NCBI GenBank assembly: GCA_946533615.1
Contig: CAMNBY010000224.1
Location: 1-5,501, forward strand
DNA length: 5,501 nt
Origin: an uncultured Clostridia bacterium
GTDB taxonomy: Bacteria; Bacillota; Clostridia; Oscillospirales; Ruminococcaceae
Reading direction: 5' to 3'
Of the stretch, positions 1 through 5,195 are shown one piece after another. A model generated the notes under the pieces. It worked only from the letters and a program-made list of their open reading frames with translations, did not search any database and was not told the DNA's origin. The number at the start of each line of letters is the position of its first letter. Position 1 is the stretch's first letter. A program made the position numbers and the translations under genes.

Positions 1-55
1 ATCTGACGAAAAATCTGACTGCGCATCTTGCGCACAATGGTTGTGCGGTATTGCC

Positions 56-76
56 TTAGAAGTAAGAGGTCAGAAG
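56..76 (+). repeat. Degenerate heptamer array, three units (TNAGARG)
   Basis: Three consecutive 7-base units fit TNAGARG (56-62, 63-69, 70-76). The tract is followed by CCC and then the palindrome at 77-88. A near copy, also three units and in the same orientation, sits at 1070-1090; the first 19 bases of the two arrays agree at 17 positions. This looks like a dispersed intergenic short-tandem repeat. Its function is unknown. Confidence 0.55.
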
Positions 77-92
77 CCCAAGCTTGGGGAAA

Positions 93-120
93 ATTTATGC
101 TCACATAAGCTCGCATAAAT
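93..120. repeat. Inverted repeat ATTTATGC / GCATAAAT
   Basis: Perfect 8-bp arms at 93-100 and 113-120 enclose a 12-base loop. Part of the left arm can alternatively pair with the loop (TTATG at 95-99 with CATAA at 104-108), so two mutually exclusive hairpins are possible. No T run follows, so this is not an obvious terminator. Confidence 0.5.
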
Positions 121-130
121 CGGGTGCTAT

Positions 131-232
131 GCCCCCCATTAGAAAAAAGCTTGGCCCTTGTGCGTTTTTCACGTTTTCGACCAACGGGAGAAGGCGCGAA
201 AAACACACAAGCTTTCCCGGCCAAGCGGGGGC
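131..232 (+). repeat. Long imperfect palindrome / candidate structured RNA element
   Basis: Arms fold back over about 100 nt. GCCCCC (131-136) pairs with GGGGGC (227-232). GCTTGGCC (149-156) pairs perfectly with GGCCAAGC (219-226). Bases 157-173 pair with 195-211 at 15 of 17 positions. TTTTC (174-178) pairs with GAGAA (188-192) with one G-T pair. That leaves a 9-base apical loop at 179-187. Bulges occur at 137-148, 193-194 and 212-218. It lies ahead of the VTT gene and could be a leader RNA structure, a small RNA, or a MITE/REP-like repeat. The 8-bp direct repeat CCCCCATT at 133-140 and 245-252 brackets most of it. The pairing is read directly from the sequence; any function is inference. Confidence 0.55.
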
Positions 233-234
233 TT

Positions 235-249
235 GGGGGTGTTACCCCC
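235..249 (+). repeat. GC-rich hairpin GGGGGT-GTT-ACCCCC just upstream of the RBS
   Basis: Perfect 6-bp stem with a 3-base loop, ending nine bases before the AGGTGATC SD of the downstream gene. It is followed by ATTTAAG rather than a T run, so it is a poor terminator. Its G run could compete with the G run at 227-231 for pairing with the C run at 132-137. Confidence 0.5.
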
Positions 250-258
250 ATTTAAGAT

Positions 259-265
259 AGGTGAT
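259..265 (+). promoter_or_regulatory. Ribosome binding site that favours a TTG start at 270
   Basis: Bases 259-266 read AGGTGATC, an eight-base perfect complement to the 3' end of 16S rRNA (GAUCACCU). Eight bases separate the last G of AGG from the TTG at 270, the usual spacing. The in-frame GTG at 261 overlaps this SD and has no good SD of its own, so TTG at 270 is the better start. Confidence 0.6.
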
Positions 266-269
266 CGCT

Positions 270-1034
270 TTGATAGTAGTTACAATTATCATAGTCCTGC
301 TGTTTGCGGCGCTGCTTTTTGTGCGGGGACGTTTCCCGCATCTGAAAAAACGCGCAGGTGAGCTGGCTGTGCTGCTTGTATGGATAGAGCTGATCGCCCT
401 GCTGTTTGCGAACCGCGACACCTTCTCGCTTGACAGCGTGCTGGAAATGACACCCGATAACGTCTGGCTCGGGGCGCTGTTCATCGTGCTGCTGTTCTCG
501 CTCAAAAGCGTGAGCGTGGTCATCTATTCGGGGATAATCTACGCCGCCGCGGGGATACTGCTGCCGCTGCCCCTTGCAATAGCCGCCGACATCGTCGGTA
601 CAGCTGCAATGTGTACTATACCGTACCTGCTCGGACGGCTCGCAGCCTCGGAAGTCATGGACGAGCTTTTCAATAAAAGCTCCAAGCTCCGCCAGCTCCA
701 GGACTTCCAGACAAAGAACGACTTCGTCTTCGTCCTGCTGGTAAGGCTGATACAGCTCTTCCCCTCAGATCTCGTCAGCGTCTACCTCGGCGCCGCAAAG
801 ATCAGCTATAAGCACTATATGCCTGCCTGCATGATCGGCCTGCTGCCCGGGGGTATACTGTTCACCGTCATGGGTACCAGCATACAGGACACCGAGTCAA
901 CAATGTTCCGCATCTCGCTGGCAGTCGAGACCGCACTTATAGTCCTGCCGACGCTCGCGTATATGTTCTACCGCTATCGCCAGCGCCGCCTCGAAAAACG
1001 CGCCGAGCGCAGCCAACCCGAAGATAAGCAGTAA
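270..1034 (+). CDS. TVP38/TMEM64 (VTT/DedA-like) family membrane protein
   Basis: A 254-residue multi-pass inner-membrane protein. Hydrophobic stretches lie near residues 2-18, 32-47, 66-79, 81-122 (probably a re-entrant/TM pair), 151-176, 183-202 and 213-234. A strongly basic tail (235-254, rich in Arg/Lys) is likely cytosolic. The segment around R159 to P165-S-D, followed by a Gly-rich helix ending GLLPGG-ILFTVMG, fits the VTT domain of the TVP38/TMEM64 and DedA families, whose members are linked to lipid scrambling or membrane homeostasis. The substrate here is unknown. The start was set at TTG 270 because of the SD at 259-265; GTG 261 would add three residues. The gene ends with tandem TAA stops immediately before a terminator, and it is convergent with the glycosidase. 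It appears to be monocistronic within the window. Family assignment is confident; the exact role is not. Confidence 0.87.
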   Translation: MIVVTIIIVLLFAALLFVRGRFPHLKKRAGELAVLLVWIELIALLFANRDTFSLDSVLEMTPDNVWLGALFIVLLFSLKSVSVVIYSGIIYAAAGILLPLPLAIAADIVGTAAMCTIPYLLGRLAASEVMDELFNKSSKLRQLQDFQTKNDFVFVLLVRLIQLFPSDLVSVYLGAAKISYKHYMPACMIGLLPGGILFTVMGTSIQDTESTMFRISLAVETALIVLPTLAYMFYRYRQRRLEKRAERSQPEDKQ

Positions 1035-1036
1035 TA

Positions 1037-1064
1037 AAAGCCCACGGAATAGACCGTGGGCTTT
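1037..1064. terminator. Bidirectional rho-independent terminator between convergent genes
   Basis: Perfect 11-bp stem, AAAGCCCACGG (1037-1047) and CCGTGGGCTTT (1054-1064), with loop AATAGA. On the plus strand it begins right after the VTT gene's stop and is followed by AGTTGTT. On the minus strand the stem is followed by TATTA, giving a TTTTATTA tract, so it also ends the glycosidase transcript about 100 nt after that gene's stop codon. Confidence 0.9.
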
Positions 1065-1069
1065 AGTTG

Positions 1070-1090
1070 TTAGAAATCAGAGGTCAGAGG
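1070..1090 (+). repeat. Second degenerate heptamer array (TNAGARG-like, three units)
   Basis: Units at 1070-1076, 1077-1083 and 1084-1090; the last two are identical TCAGAGG. It matches the array at 56-76 in orientation and unit number, and GAAGCCC follows closely, as it nearly does after the first array. It lies in the 3' region shared by the two convergent genes. Confidence 0.55.
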
Positions 1091-1162
1091 GAAGCCCCGT
1101 GCGAGCAATATCCTCTTTCTGGATCCTTCTGAGTGCCACCGTATCGCGAGGAAGCCCCGCGC
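1090..1162. repeat. Direct repeat GGAAGCCCCG at a 60-bp interval
   Basis: GGAAGCCCCG occurs at 1090-1099 and again at 1150-1159, and the match continues to 12 of 13 bases (1090-1102, 1150-1162). Between the copies lies one member of a 26-bp repeat (1123-1148, minus orientation) whose partner is downstream of comM. Confidence 0.45.
1123..1148 (-). repeat. 26-bp dispersed repeat, copy A (downstream of the GH13 gene)
   Basis: Read on the minus strand it begins with CGCGATACGGTGG and matches 5313-5338 (plus strand) at 22 of 26 positions; the first 13 bases are identical. Both copies lie downstream of a stop codon and in the same direction as the preceding gene. Confidence 0.5.
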
Positions 1163-1164
1163 CC

Positions 1165-2475
1165 TTAGCGCTCACATTTCCAGAAGTTGGCAGAGTAGGG
1201 GGGGAGCTGGCTGCCGCCGCCGAAATCGTGCCAGCCGCCGTTGAGCATATCCTCGGCCCTGCCGCAGCGGGCATCGAAATGCGCCGTGAAGGGCTCGGCA
1301 TCTGCGTTGATCGCTACGAGCACCCTCTCGCCGTCGCATTCGCGCTCGATGATGCACTGCCTGTTGGTCAGCACAGGCACCGAGATCGAGCCGTAGCACA
1401 GCGCCTTGCTGGACTTGTGCGCCTCGGCAAGCTTGGCGATCCACGCCGTGAGCTCGTTCTCCTCGGGGTGGTCGAAGCTTACGCGGAGAGCAGGGTCGCC
1501 CTGGCTCTTGTCGGCCTTCGTGCCCCATTCGGAGCCGTAGTAAACGCAGGGTATGCCGGGCATACCGAACATCAGCGCGTAGATGAGGGGCAGGTGCTTC
1601 TCGTTCTGCAAGACAGATGCGATGCGCGAAACATCGTGGTTGTCCACAAAGCTCAGCAGGTGCATACCCTTGTAGCGGCACCACGGCTCGGGGCCGAACT
1701 GGTTCTTGAGCGAGTGGCAGATCTCGAACATATTCATCGAGTTGAAGCTGGAGTGCAGCCCCTTGTAGCATTCGTAGTTAGTGGCGGAATCGAGCATCTC
1801 GCCGTTGACCCAGCGTGCATAGTCGCCGTGGAGCAGCTCTCCGAGCAGGAAGAACTCGGGGTCGAGCTCCTTGCACACGCCGCGAAGCTCTTTCAGAAAG
1901 TCGAAGTCAAGGCAGTATGCCACATCGAGCCTGAGGCCGTCGATACCGAATTCCTCGCGCCAGCGGCGGACGCAGGAGAAAATGTGCTGCTTTACCTCGT
2001 GGTTGCGAAGGTTGAGCTTGACAAGATCGTAGTGACCCTCCCAGCCCTCGTACCACAGGCCGTCGTTGTAGTTGGAGTTGCCGTCGAAGCTGATGTTGAA
2101 CCAGTCCTTGTAGGGCGAGTCCCAGCGCTTTTCAAGCACGTCGCGGAAGGCCCAGAAGCCTCTGCCGACGTGATTGAACACGCCGTCCAGCACAACGCGG
2201 ATACCTGCCTCGTGCAGGGCGTCGCAGACCTTCTTGAAGTCCTCGTTCGTGCCAAGGCGGCAGTCGATCTTAGAGTAGTCGCGTGTGTTGTAGCCGTGAG
2301 TGTCGCTCTCGAACACAGGCGAGAAGTAGATCGCGTTGCAGCCTGTTTTCTTGATGTGATCTATCCAGTCCAGCACTTTCAGGATCCTGTGCTCCTGCAC
2401 GCCGTCGTTCTCGAACGGCGCTCCGCAGAAGCCCAGCGGATATATCTGATAAAATACACTGTCAAATGCCCACAT
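1165..2475 (-). CDS. GH13 alpha-amylase-family glycoside hydrolase (cyclomaltodextrinase/maltodextrin-glucosidase-like)
   Basis: A 436-residue cytosolic enzyme with no signal peptide, expected to hydrolyse alpha-1,4 (perhaps alpha-1,6) glucosidic bonds in maltodextrins. The (beta/alpha)8 barrel starts almost at residue 1 (FYQIYP near 8-13). Conserved GH13 regions are all present: DGVFNH (97-102), GLRLDVA with nucleophile D184, LLGE with acid/base E213, and FVDNHD with transition-state stabiliser D281. A short beta C-terminal domain covers roughly residues 355-436. It lacks the N-terminal CBM34-type domain of typical neopullulanases and MalZ-like enzymes, which makes it about 140 residues shorter. 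The start is ATG at 2475, with SD AAAGGGA at 2485-2491. An upstream in-frame TTG (2532) would lie at the predicted transcription start, so it is rejected. It is divergent from the alpha/beta hydrolase and convergent with the VTT gene. Family certain; exact substrate uncertain. Confidence 0.93.
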   Translation of the reverse strand: MWAFDSVFYQIYPLGFCGAPFENDGVQEHRILKVLDWIDHIKKTGCNAIYFSPVFESDTHGYNTRDYSKIDCRLGTNEDFKKVCDALHEAGIRVVLDGVFNHVGRGFWAFRDVLEKRWDSPYKDWFNISFDGNSNYNDGLWYEGWEGHYDLVKLNLRNHEVKQHIFSCVRRWREEFGIDGLRLDVAYCLDFDFLKELRGVCKELDPEFFLLGELLHGDYARWVNGEMLDSATNYECYKGLHSSFNSMNMFEICHSLKNQFGPEPWCRYKGMHLLSFVDNHDVSRIASVLQNEKHLPLIYALMFGMPGIPCVYYGSEWGTKADKSQGDPALRVSFDHPEENELTAWIAKLAEAHKSSKALCYGSISVPVLTNRQCIIERECDGERVLVAINADAEPFTAHFDARCGRAEDMLNGGWHDFGGGSQLPPYSANFWKCER

Positions 2476-2503
2476 GATAAATTGTCCCTTTCGTGTCTTT
2501 ATT

Positions 2504-2518
2504 TGCAGCAGCGCTGCA
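2504..2518. promoter_or_regulatory. Perfect 15-bp palindrome in the GH13 5' UTR (possible LacI-type operator)
   Basis: TGCAGC-AGC-GCTGCA is a perfect inverted repeat. Nested in it, GCAGCGCTGC (2508-2517) is a 10-bp palindrome with a central CG, the symmetry typical of LacI/GalR-family operators. It lies just downstream of the predicted GH13 transcription start, a place where a repressor could block elongation. The palindrome is seen; the operator role is inferred. Confidence 0.4.
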
Positions 2519-2523
2519 TAACA

Positions 2524-2544
2524 GTATAACAATACTTATTATAC
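2524..2544. promoter_or_regulatory. Inverted repeat GTATAA-N9-TTATAC over the GH13 -10 and start site
   Basis: Perfect 6-bp arms at 2524-2529 and 2539-2544. The right arm overlaps the -10 box and the left arm lies at or just after the expected transcription start. This position suits a repressor site, but AT-rich arms of this length can arise by chance. Confidence 0.3.
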
Positions 2545-2566
2545 CAAATACCACCGTTTAATACAA
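2538..2566 (-). promoter_or_regulatory. Sigma-A-type extended -10 promoter for the GH13 gene
   Basis: On the minus strand: -35 TTGTAT (2566-2561), a 17-base spacer, then a perfect -10 TATAAT (2543-2538) preceded by TG one base upstream (2546-2545), an extended -10 element. Transcription should begin near 2531, giving a 5' UTR of about 55 nt. The strong -10 compensates for the weak -35. Confidence 0.75.
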
Positions 2567-2591
2567 TGCACATATAGGCCTAATATTTTTC

Positions 2592-2603
2592 CACAATATT
2601 GTG
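2592..2603. promoter_or_regulatory. 12-bp perfect palindrome CACAATATTGTG between the divergent promoters
   Basis: Lies upstream of both -35 boxes, about 25 bp from the GH13 -35 and about 42 bp from the hydrolase -35. Overlapping GTGCAC (2601-2606) adds a second small palindrome, and TAGGCCTA (2575-2582) is a third. The position would suit an activator or shared regulator site. I do not recognise the regulator. Confidence 0.35.
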
Positions 2604-2645
2604 CACTGTGACGAAGATTTTCAACAAAAAAGCACACTCAGCCTC

Positions 2646-2674
2646 TTGCAAGGCGGCGCGATTTGTGATATACT
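2646..2674 (+). promoter_or_regulatory. Sigma-A-type extended -10 promoter for the alpha/beta hydrolase (and probably comM)
   Basis: -35 TTGCAA (2646-2651), a 17-base spacer, then -10 TATACT (2669-2674) preceded by TG one base upstream (2666-2667). Predicted start is near 2681, with a short leader of about 30 nt that carries the SD AAAAGGAGG (2694-2702). It is the mirror image in design of the GH13 promoter. Confidence 0.7.
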
Positions 2675-2693
2675 TATATTATCTCAATTATCT

Positions 2694-2702
2694 AAAAGGA
2701 GG
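2694..2702 (+). promoter_or_regulatory. Strong SD for the alpha/beta hydrolase
   Basis: AAAAGGAGG followed by a 7-base spacer to ATG 2710. This fixes the start; an in-frame upstream extension to 2599 would run through the promoter and is rejected. Confidence 0.9.
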
Positions 2703-2709
2703 TTTGGTC

Positions 2710-3630
2710 ATGATAACAATGACAGAGTCCACTTATAAGAGCCGCGACGGCGTCCACAATATATATTACTGTGTCTGGATGCCCGAGGGCGAACCCCGCG
2801 GCATCGTCCAGCTCTCTCACGGAATGTGCGAGTACATCGGCAGGTACGACCATTTCGCCAGATTTCTTGCCTCAAAGGGGTTCATCGTCTGCGGCAACGA
2901 CCACCTCGGCCACGGCAACAGCGCCGAGCCCGAGGAATGGGGCTACATAGCCCCCAAGGACGGCTTCCGCATACTTGTCCGCGACCTGCACACCCTGACA
3001 AAGCTGATGAAGGACAAGTACCCCGGCCTGCCTTATTTCCTCTTCGGACACAGCATGGGAAGCTTTCTTGCCAGGGCGTACTGCACCTGGTTCGGCAGAG
3101 AGCTGACAGCCGCCGTTTTCTGCGGCACAAACGGCATAATGAAGGGTGCCGAGGGTCTGCTGCTGGCAGTAGATGCCGAGAAGCAGCTCCACAGCGACCA
3201 CTACCGCAGCCGCAGGCTCAACTCCCTTGCCTTCGGTCAGTACTGCAAGAAGATCGCCGACCCCAAGACCCCCTACGACTGGATAACACGCGACGACGAC
3301 ATTGTCGATATGTACGCTCACGACGAGCGCTGCACCTTTGTTTTCACCCTGAACGGCTTCGAGAACCTTGGGCGCATGATCTGGTTCGTAAGCCAGGAGA
3401 AGTGGTTCTCGACGCTCCGCAAGGATCTGCCCGTGCTGCTCATTGCAGGTGATGCCGACCCCGTAGGCGACTACGGCGAGGGCGTGAAGAAGGTGTTCAA
3501 CAAGCTGATCTCGTACAGCTGCACGGCCCGCATCCGCATTTACGAGGGCTGCCGCCACGAGCTTGTGAACGAGCTTAACAAGGACGAGGTCTTTGCCGAC
3601 GTGCTCGACTTCTTTGAAACGTTCATTTGA
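2710..3630 (+). CDS. Alpha/beta hydrolase, monoacylglycerol lipase / lysophospholipase-like (Hydrolase_4, serine aminopeptidase S33 group)
   Basis: A 306-residue cytosolic serine hydrolase without signal peptide. An HGM segment (38-40) in the first strand-loop would form the oxyanion hole, NDHLGHG (63-69) is the conserved loop typical of monoacylglycerol-lipase-like proteins, and GHSMG (113-117) is the nucleophile elbow with S115. GDADPVGD (247-254) provides the acid, probably D250, and GCRHELVNE (280-288) the histidine, H283. The triad is therefore complete. A lid/cap region lies between about 140 and 225. The family cleaves ester bonds in monoglycerides or lysophospholipids, but individual members vary and the substrate here is unknown. 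Start set by the strong SD. It has its own promoter, is divergent from the GH13 gene, and lies 35 nt ahead of comM with no terminator between, so co-transcription is likely. Confidence 0.9.
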   Translation: MITMTESTYKSRDGVHNIYYCVWMPEGEPRGIVQLSHGMCEYIGRYDHFARFLASKGFIVCGNDHLGHGNSAEPEEWGYIAPKDGFRILVRDLHTLTKLMKDKYPGLPYFLFGHSMGSFLARAYCTWFGRELTAAVFCGTNGIMKGAEGLLLAVDAEKQLHSDHYRSRRLNSLAFGQYCKKIADPKTPYDWITRDDDIVDMYAHDERCTFVFTLNGFENLGRMIWFVSQEKWFSTLRKDLPVLLIAGDADPVGDYGEGVKKVFNKLISYSCTARIRIYEGCRHELVNELNKDEVFADVLDFFETFI

Positions 3631-3665
3631 GCTGAGCGGACGACTGATAAAAACGGAGTAGATAT

Positions 3666-5195
3666 ATGTTTGCAAAGATAAACAGCCTTGGGCTGATGGG
3701 GCTCAACGCCTTTCCGGTCGAGGTCGAGATCGAGGCCAGCAAGGGAATGCAGAGCTTCGATATAGTCGGGCTTGCAGATGCTGCGGTCCGCGAGAGCCGT
3801 GAAAGGATACGCTCGGCGCTGCGTTCAAGCAGCATCACCTTCCCGACAAAGAAAATAATGGTGAATCTTGCTCCTGCCGACAAGAAGAAGTCGGGCTCGA
3901 TGCACGACCTTGCAATCACGGTGGCGCTGCTGTCGGTGATGGGCTTTGTAACGGCTGAACAGACCGACAGGGCGCAGTTCATCGGCGAGGTCTCGCTCAG
4001 CGGAGAGATCAGGGCGGTCAACGGTGTTCTGCCGATGACTATTCTTGCCCGCAAGCTGGGCTTTGAGGAGATATACGTTCCCTTTGACAACGCCCGTGAG
4101 GCGGCGGTGGTCGAGGGCATAAAGGTCTACGGCGTTGAGAGCGTGGCACAGCTGGTGCTGCACTTTTCGGGCAAGGCGGTGATGCTTCCCGCGCAGGCGG
4201 CAGCCGACGGCGAGCCCGACTATTTCGGGACGCTTGATTTCAGCGACGTCAAGGGGCAGCTTTCGGCAAAGAAGGCGCTGGAGATCGCGGCTGCGGGCGG
4301 CCACAACGCGCTGATGATCGGCACACCCGGCTCGGGCAAGTCGATGCTTGCAAAGCGTATGCCGTCGATCCTGCCGCGCATGACCTTTGCCGAGTCGATC
4401 GAGACGACGAACATACACTCTGTTGCGGGTCTGCTGGACAAGGATCACCCGCTTGTGACGGTGCGCCCGTTCCGTTCTCCGCATCACACTGTTTCGGCGG
4501 CGGGGCTTTCGGGCGGAGGCTCGGTGCCTCGTCCGGGCGAGATCTCGCTTGCGCACAACGGCCTGCTGTTTCTGGACGAGCTTGCGGAGTTTTCCCGCAT
4601 AGCTCTCGAGATCCTGCGGCAGCCCCTTGAGGACAAGCAGGTAACGATCTCCCGCGTTTCGGGCAGCGTCACCTATCCCTGCTCCTTCATGCTGATAGCT
4701 GCGATGAACCCCTGCCCCTGTGGTTATTTCGGGCACCCGACCCGCCAGTGCATCTGCAACCCGAAGCAGGTGAAGAACTATCTTTCAAAGGTAAGCGGCC
4801 CGCTGCTTGACCGCTTCGACATACACGTTGAGGTCGCGCCCGTAGAGTTCACCGATCTTTCCTCGAAGCGTCAGGAGGAGAGCTCGGCCGAGATCAGGCG
4901 CCGTGTCCAGGCGGCTCGCGACATTCAGAACGAGCGCTTCAAGGGCACGTCCATCACCTGCAACGCCCGCATCACGAGCGATGTTCTGCAAAAGTTCTGC
5001 CCGATGACCGACGCCGCCGAGCAGGTGCTCAAGGGCGTATTTGACAAGCTTGGCCTCTCGGCCAGAGCCTACGACCGGATACTGAAGGTCGCCCGCACCT
5101 GCGCCGATATGCAGGGCAGCGAGGTCATCGGCAAGGAGCACATAGCACACGCCGTCCAATACCGCAGCCTCGACCGCAAATACTGGTCGTCCTAA
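3666..5195 (+). CDS. comM: ComM/YifB family Mg-chelatase-like AAA+ ATPase
   Basis: 509 residues, the usual length of the family. An N-terminal Lon-protease-like ChlI fold (about 20-165) includes MHDLAITVALL (79-89) and GEVSLSGEIRAVNG (107-120). The Mg-chelatase AAA+ core (about 190-395) has Walker A GTPGSGKS (219-226), Walker B LLFLDE (300-305) and GPLLDRFD (378-385). The Mg_chelatase_C domain covers about 400-505. Four cysteines (C350, C352, C362, C364) form a CxC-x9-CxC cluster. In Vibrio ComM is a hexameric helicase that promotes branch migration of incoming DNA during natural transformation; homologues also occur widely in bacteria not known to be competent, so the role here is by homology. 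ATG 3666 has SD GGAG (3655-3658) at 7 nt. It follows the hydrolase by 35 nt, probably in one operon. No other competence gene is in the window. Confidence 0.95.
   Translation: MFAKINSLGLMGLNAFPVEVEIEASKGMQSFDIVGLADAAVRESRERIRSALRSSSITFPTKKIMVNLAPADKKKSGSMHDLAITVALLSVMGFVTAEQTDRAQFIGEVSLSGEIRAVNGVLPMTILARKLGFEEIYVPFDNAREAAVVEGIKVYGVESVAQLVLHFSGKAVMLPAQAAADGEPDYFGTLDFSDVKGQLSAKKALEIAAAGGHNALMIGTPGSGKSMLAKRMPSILPRMTFAESIETTNIHSVAGLLDKDHPLVTVRPFRSPHHTVSAAGLSGGGSVPRPGEISLAHNGLLFLDELAEFSRIALEILRQPLEDKQVTISRVSGSVTYPCSFMLIAAMNPCPCGYFGHPTRQCICNPKQVKNYLSKVSGPLLDRFDIHVEVAPVEFTDLSSKRQEESSAEIRRRVQAARDIQNERFKGTSITCNARITSDVLQKFCPMTDAAEQVLKGVFDKLGLSARAYDRILKVARTCADMQGSEVIGKEHIAHAVQYRSLDRKYWSS

Larger units (their letters stand above)
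1..260. other. Non-coding, structure-rich leader region upstream of the VTT-family gene
   Basis: I see no credible coding sequence here; the short open frames lack an SD and any recognisable protein character. The region holds a 12-bp-spaced direct repeat ATCTGAC (1-7, 13-19), a small perfect hairpin CGCACAA-TGG-TTGTGCG (31-47), a heptamer array (56-76), a perfect 12-bp palindrome CCCAAGCTTGGG (77-88), a hairpin at 93-120, a long imperfect palindrome (131-232) and a GGGGGT-GTT-ACCCCC hairpin (235-249). No convincing -35/-10 pair for the downstream gene could be found, so its promoter may lie beyond the left edge or be unusual. The hairpin at 31-47 could belong to a terminator of an off-window gene, but it is not followed by a clear T run. 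Confidence 0.7.

Noticed and set aside
1..260. CRISPR array or tRNA in the repeat-rich left flank
   Set aside because: Repeats are too short and irregular for CRISPR, and no cloverleaf with a T-arm consensus could be found.
158..361. 67-codon frame overlapping the start of the VTT gene
   Set aside because: It begins inside the long palindrome, lacks an SD and overlaps the VTT gene out of frame.
1099..2529. 476-codon open frame on the plus strand, antisense to the GH13 gene
   Set aside because: It mirrors a gene with complete GH13 catalytic motifs; the translation is Val/Ala/Leu-rich with no recognisable domain, and it has no SD. It stays open because of the codon bias of the real gene.
2476..2532. 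N-terminal extension of the GH13 protein to a TTG at 2532
   Set aside because: It would start at the predicted transcription start and translate the 5' UTR; ATG 2475 has an SD and begins at the barrel.
2599..2709. N-terminal extension of the alpha/beta hydrolase
   Set aside because: The extension covers the promoter and SD; AAAAGGAGG points to ATG 2710.
2872..3675. 267-codon minus-strand frame across the alpha/beta hydrolase
   Set aside because: Shadow of a gene with a full Ser-Asp-His triad and a strong SD; no family resemblance.
3825..4736. 303-codon minus-strand frame inside comM
   Set aside because: Arg/His-rich translation typical of antisense reading of a GC-rich gene; comM motifs are unambiguous.
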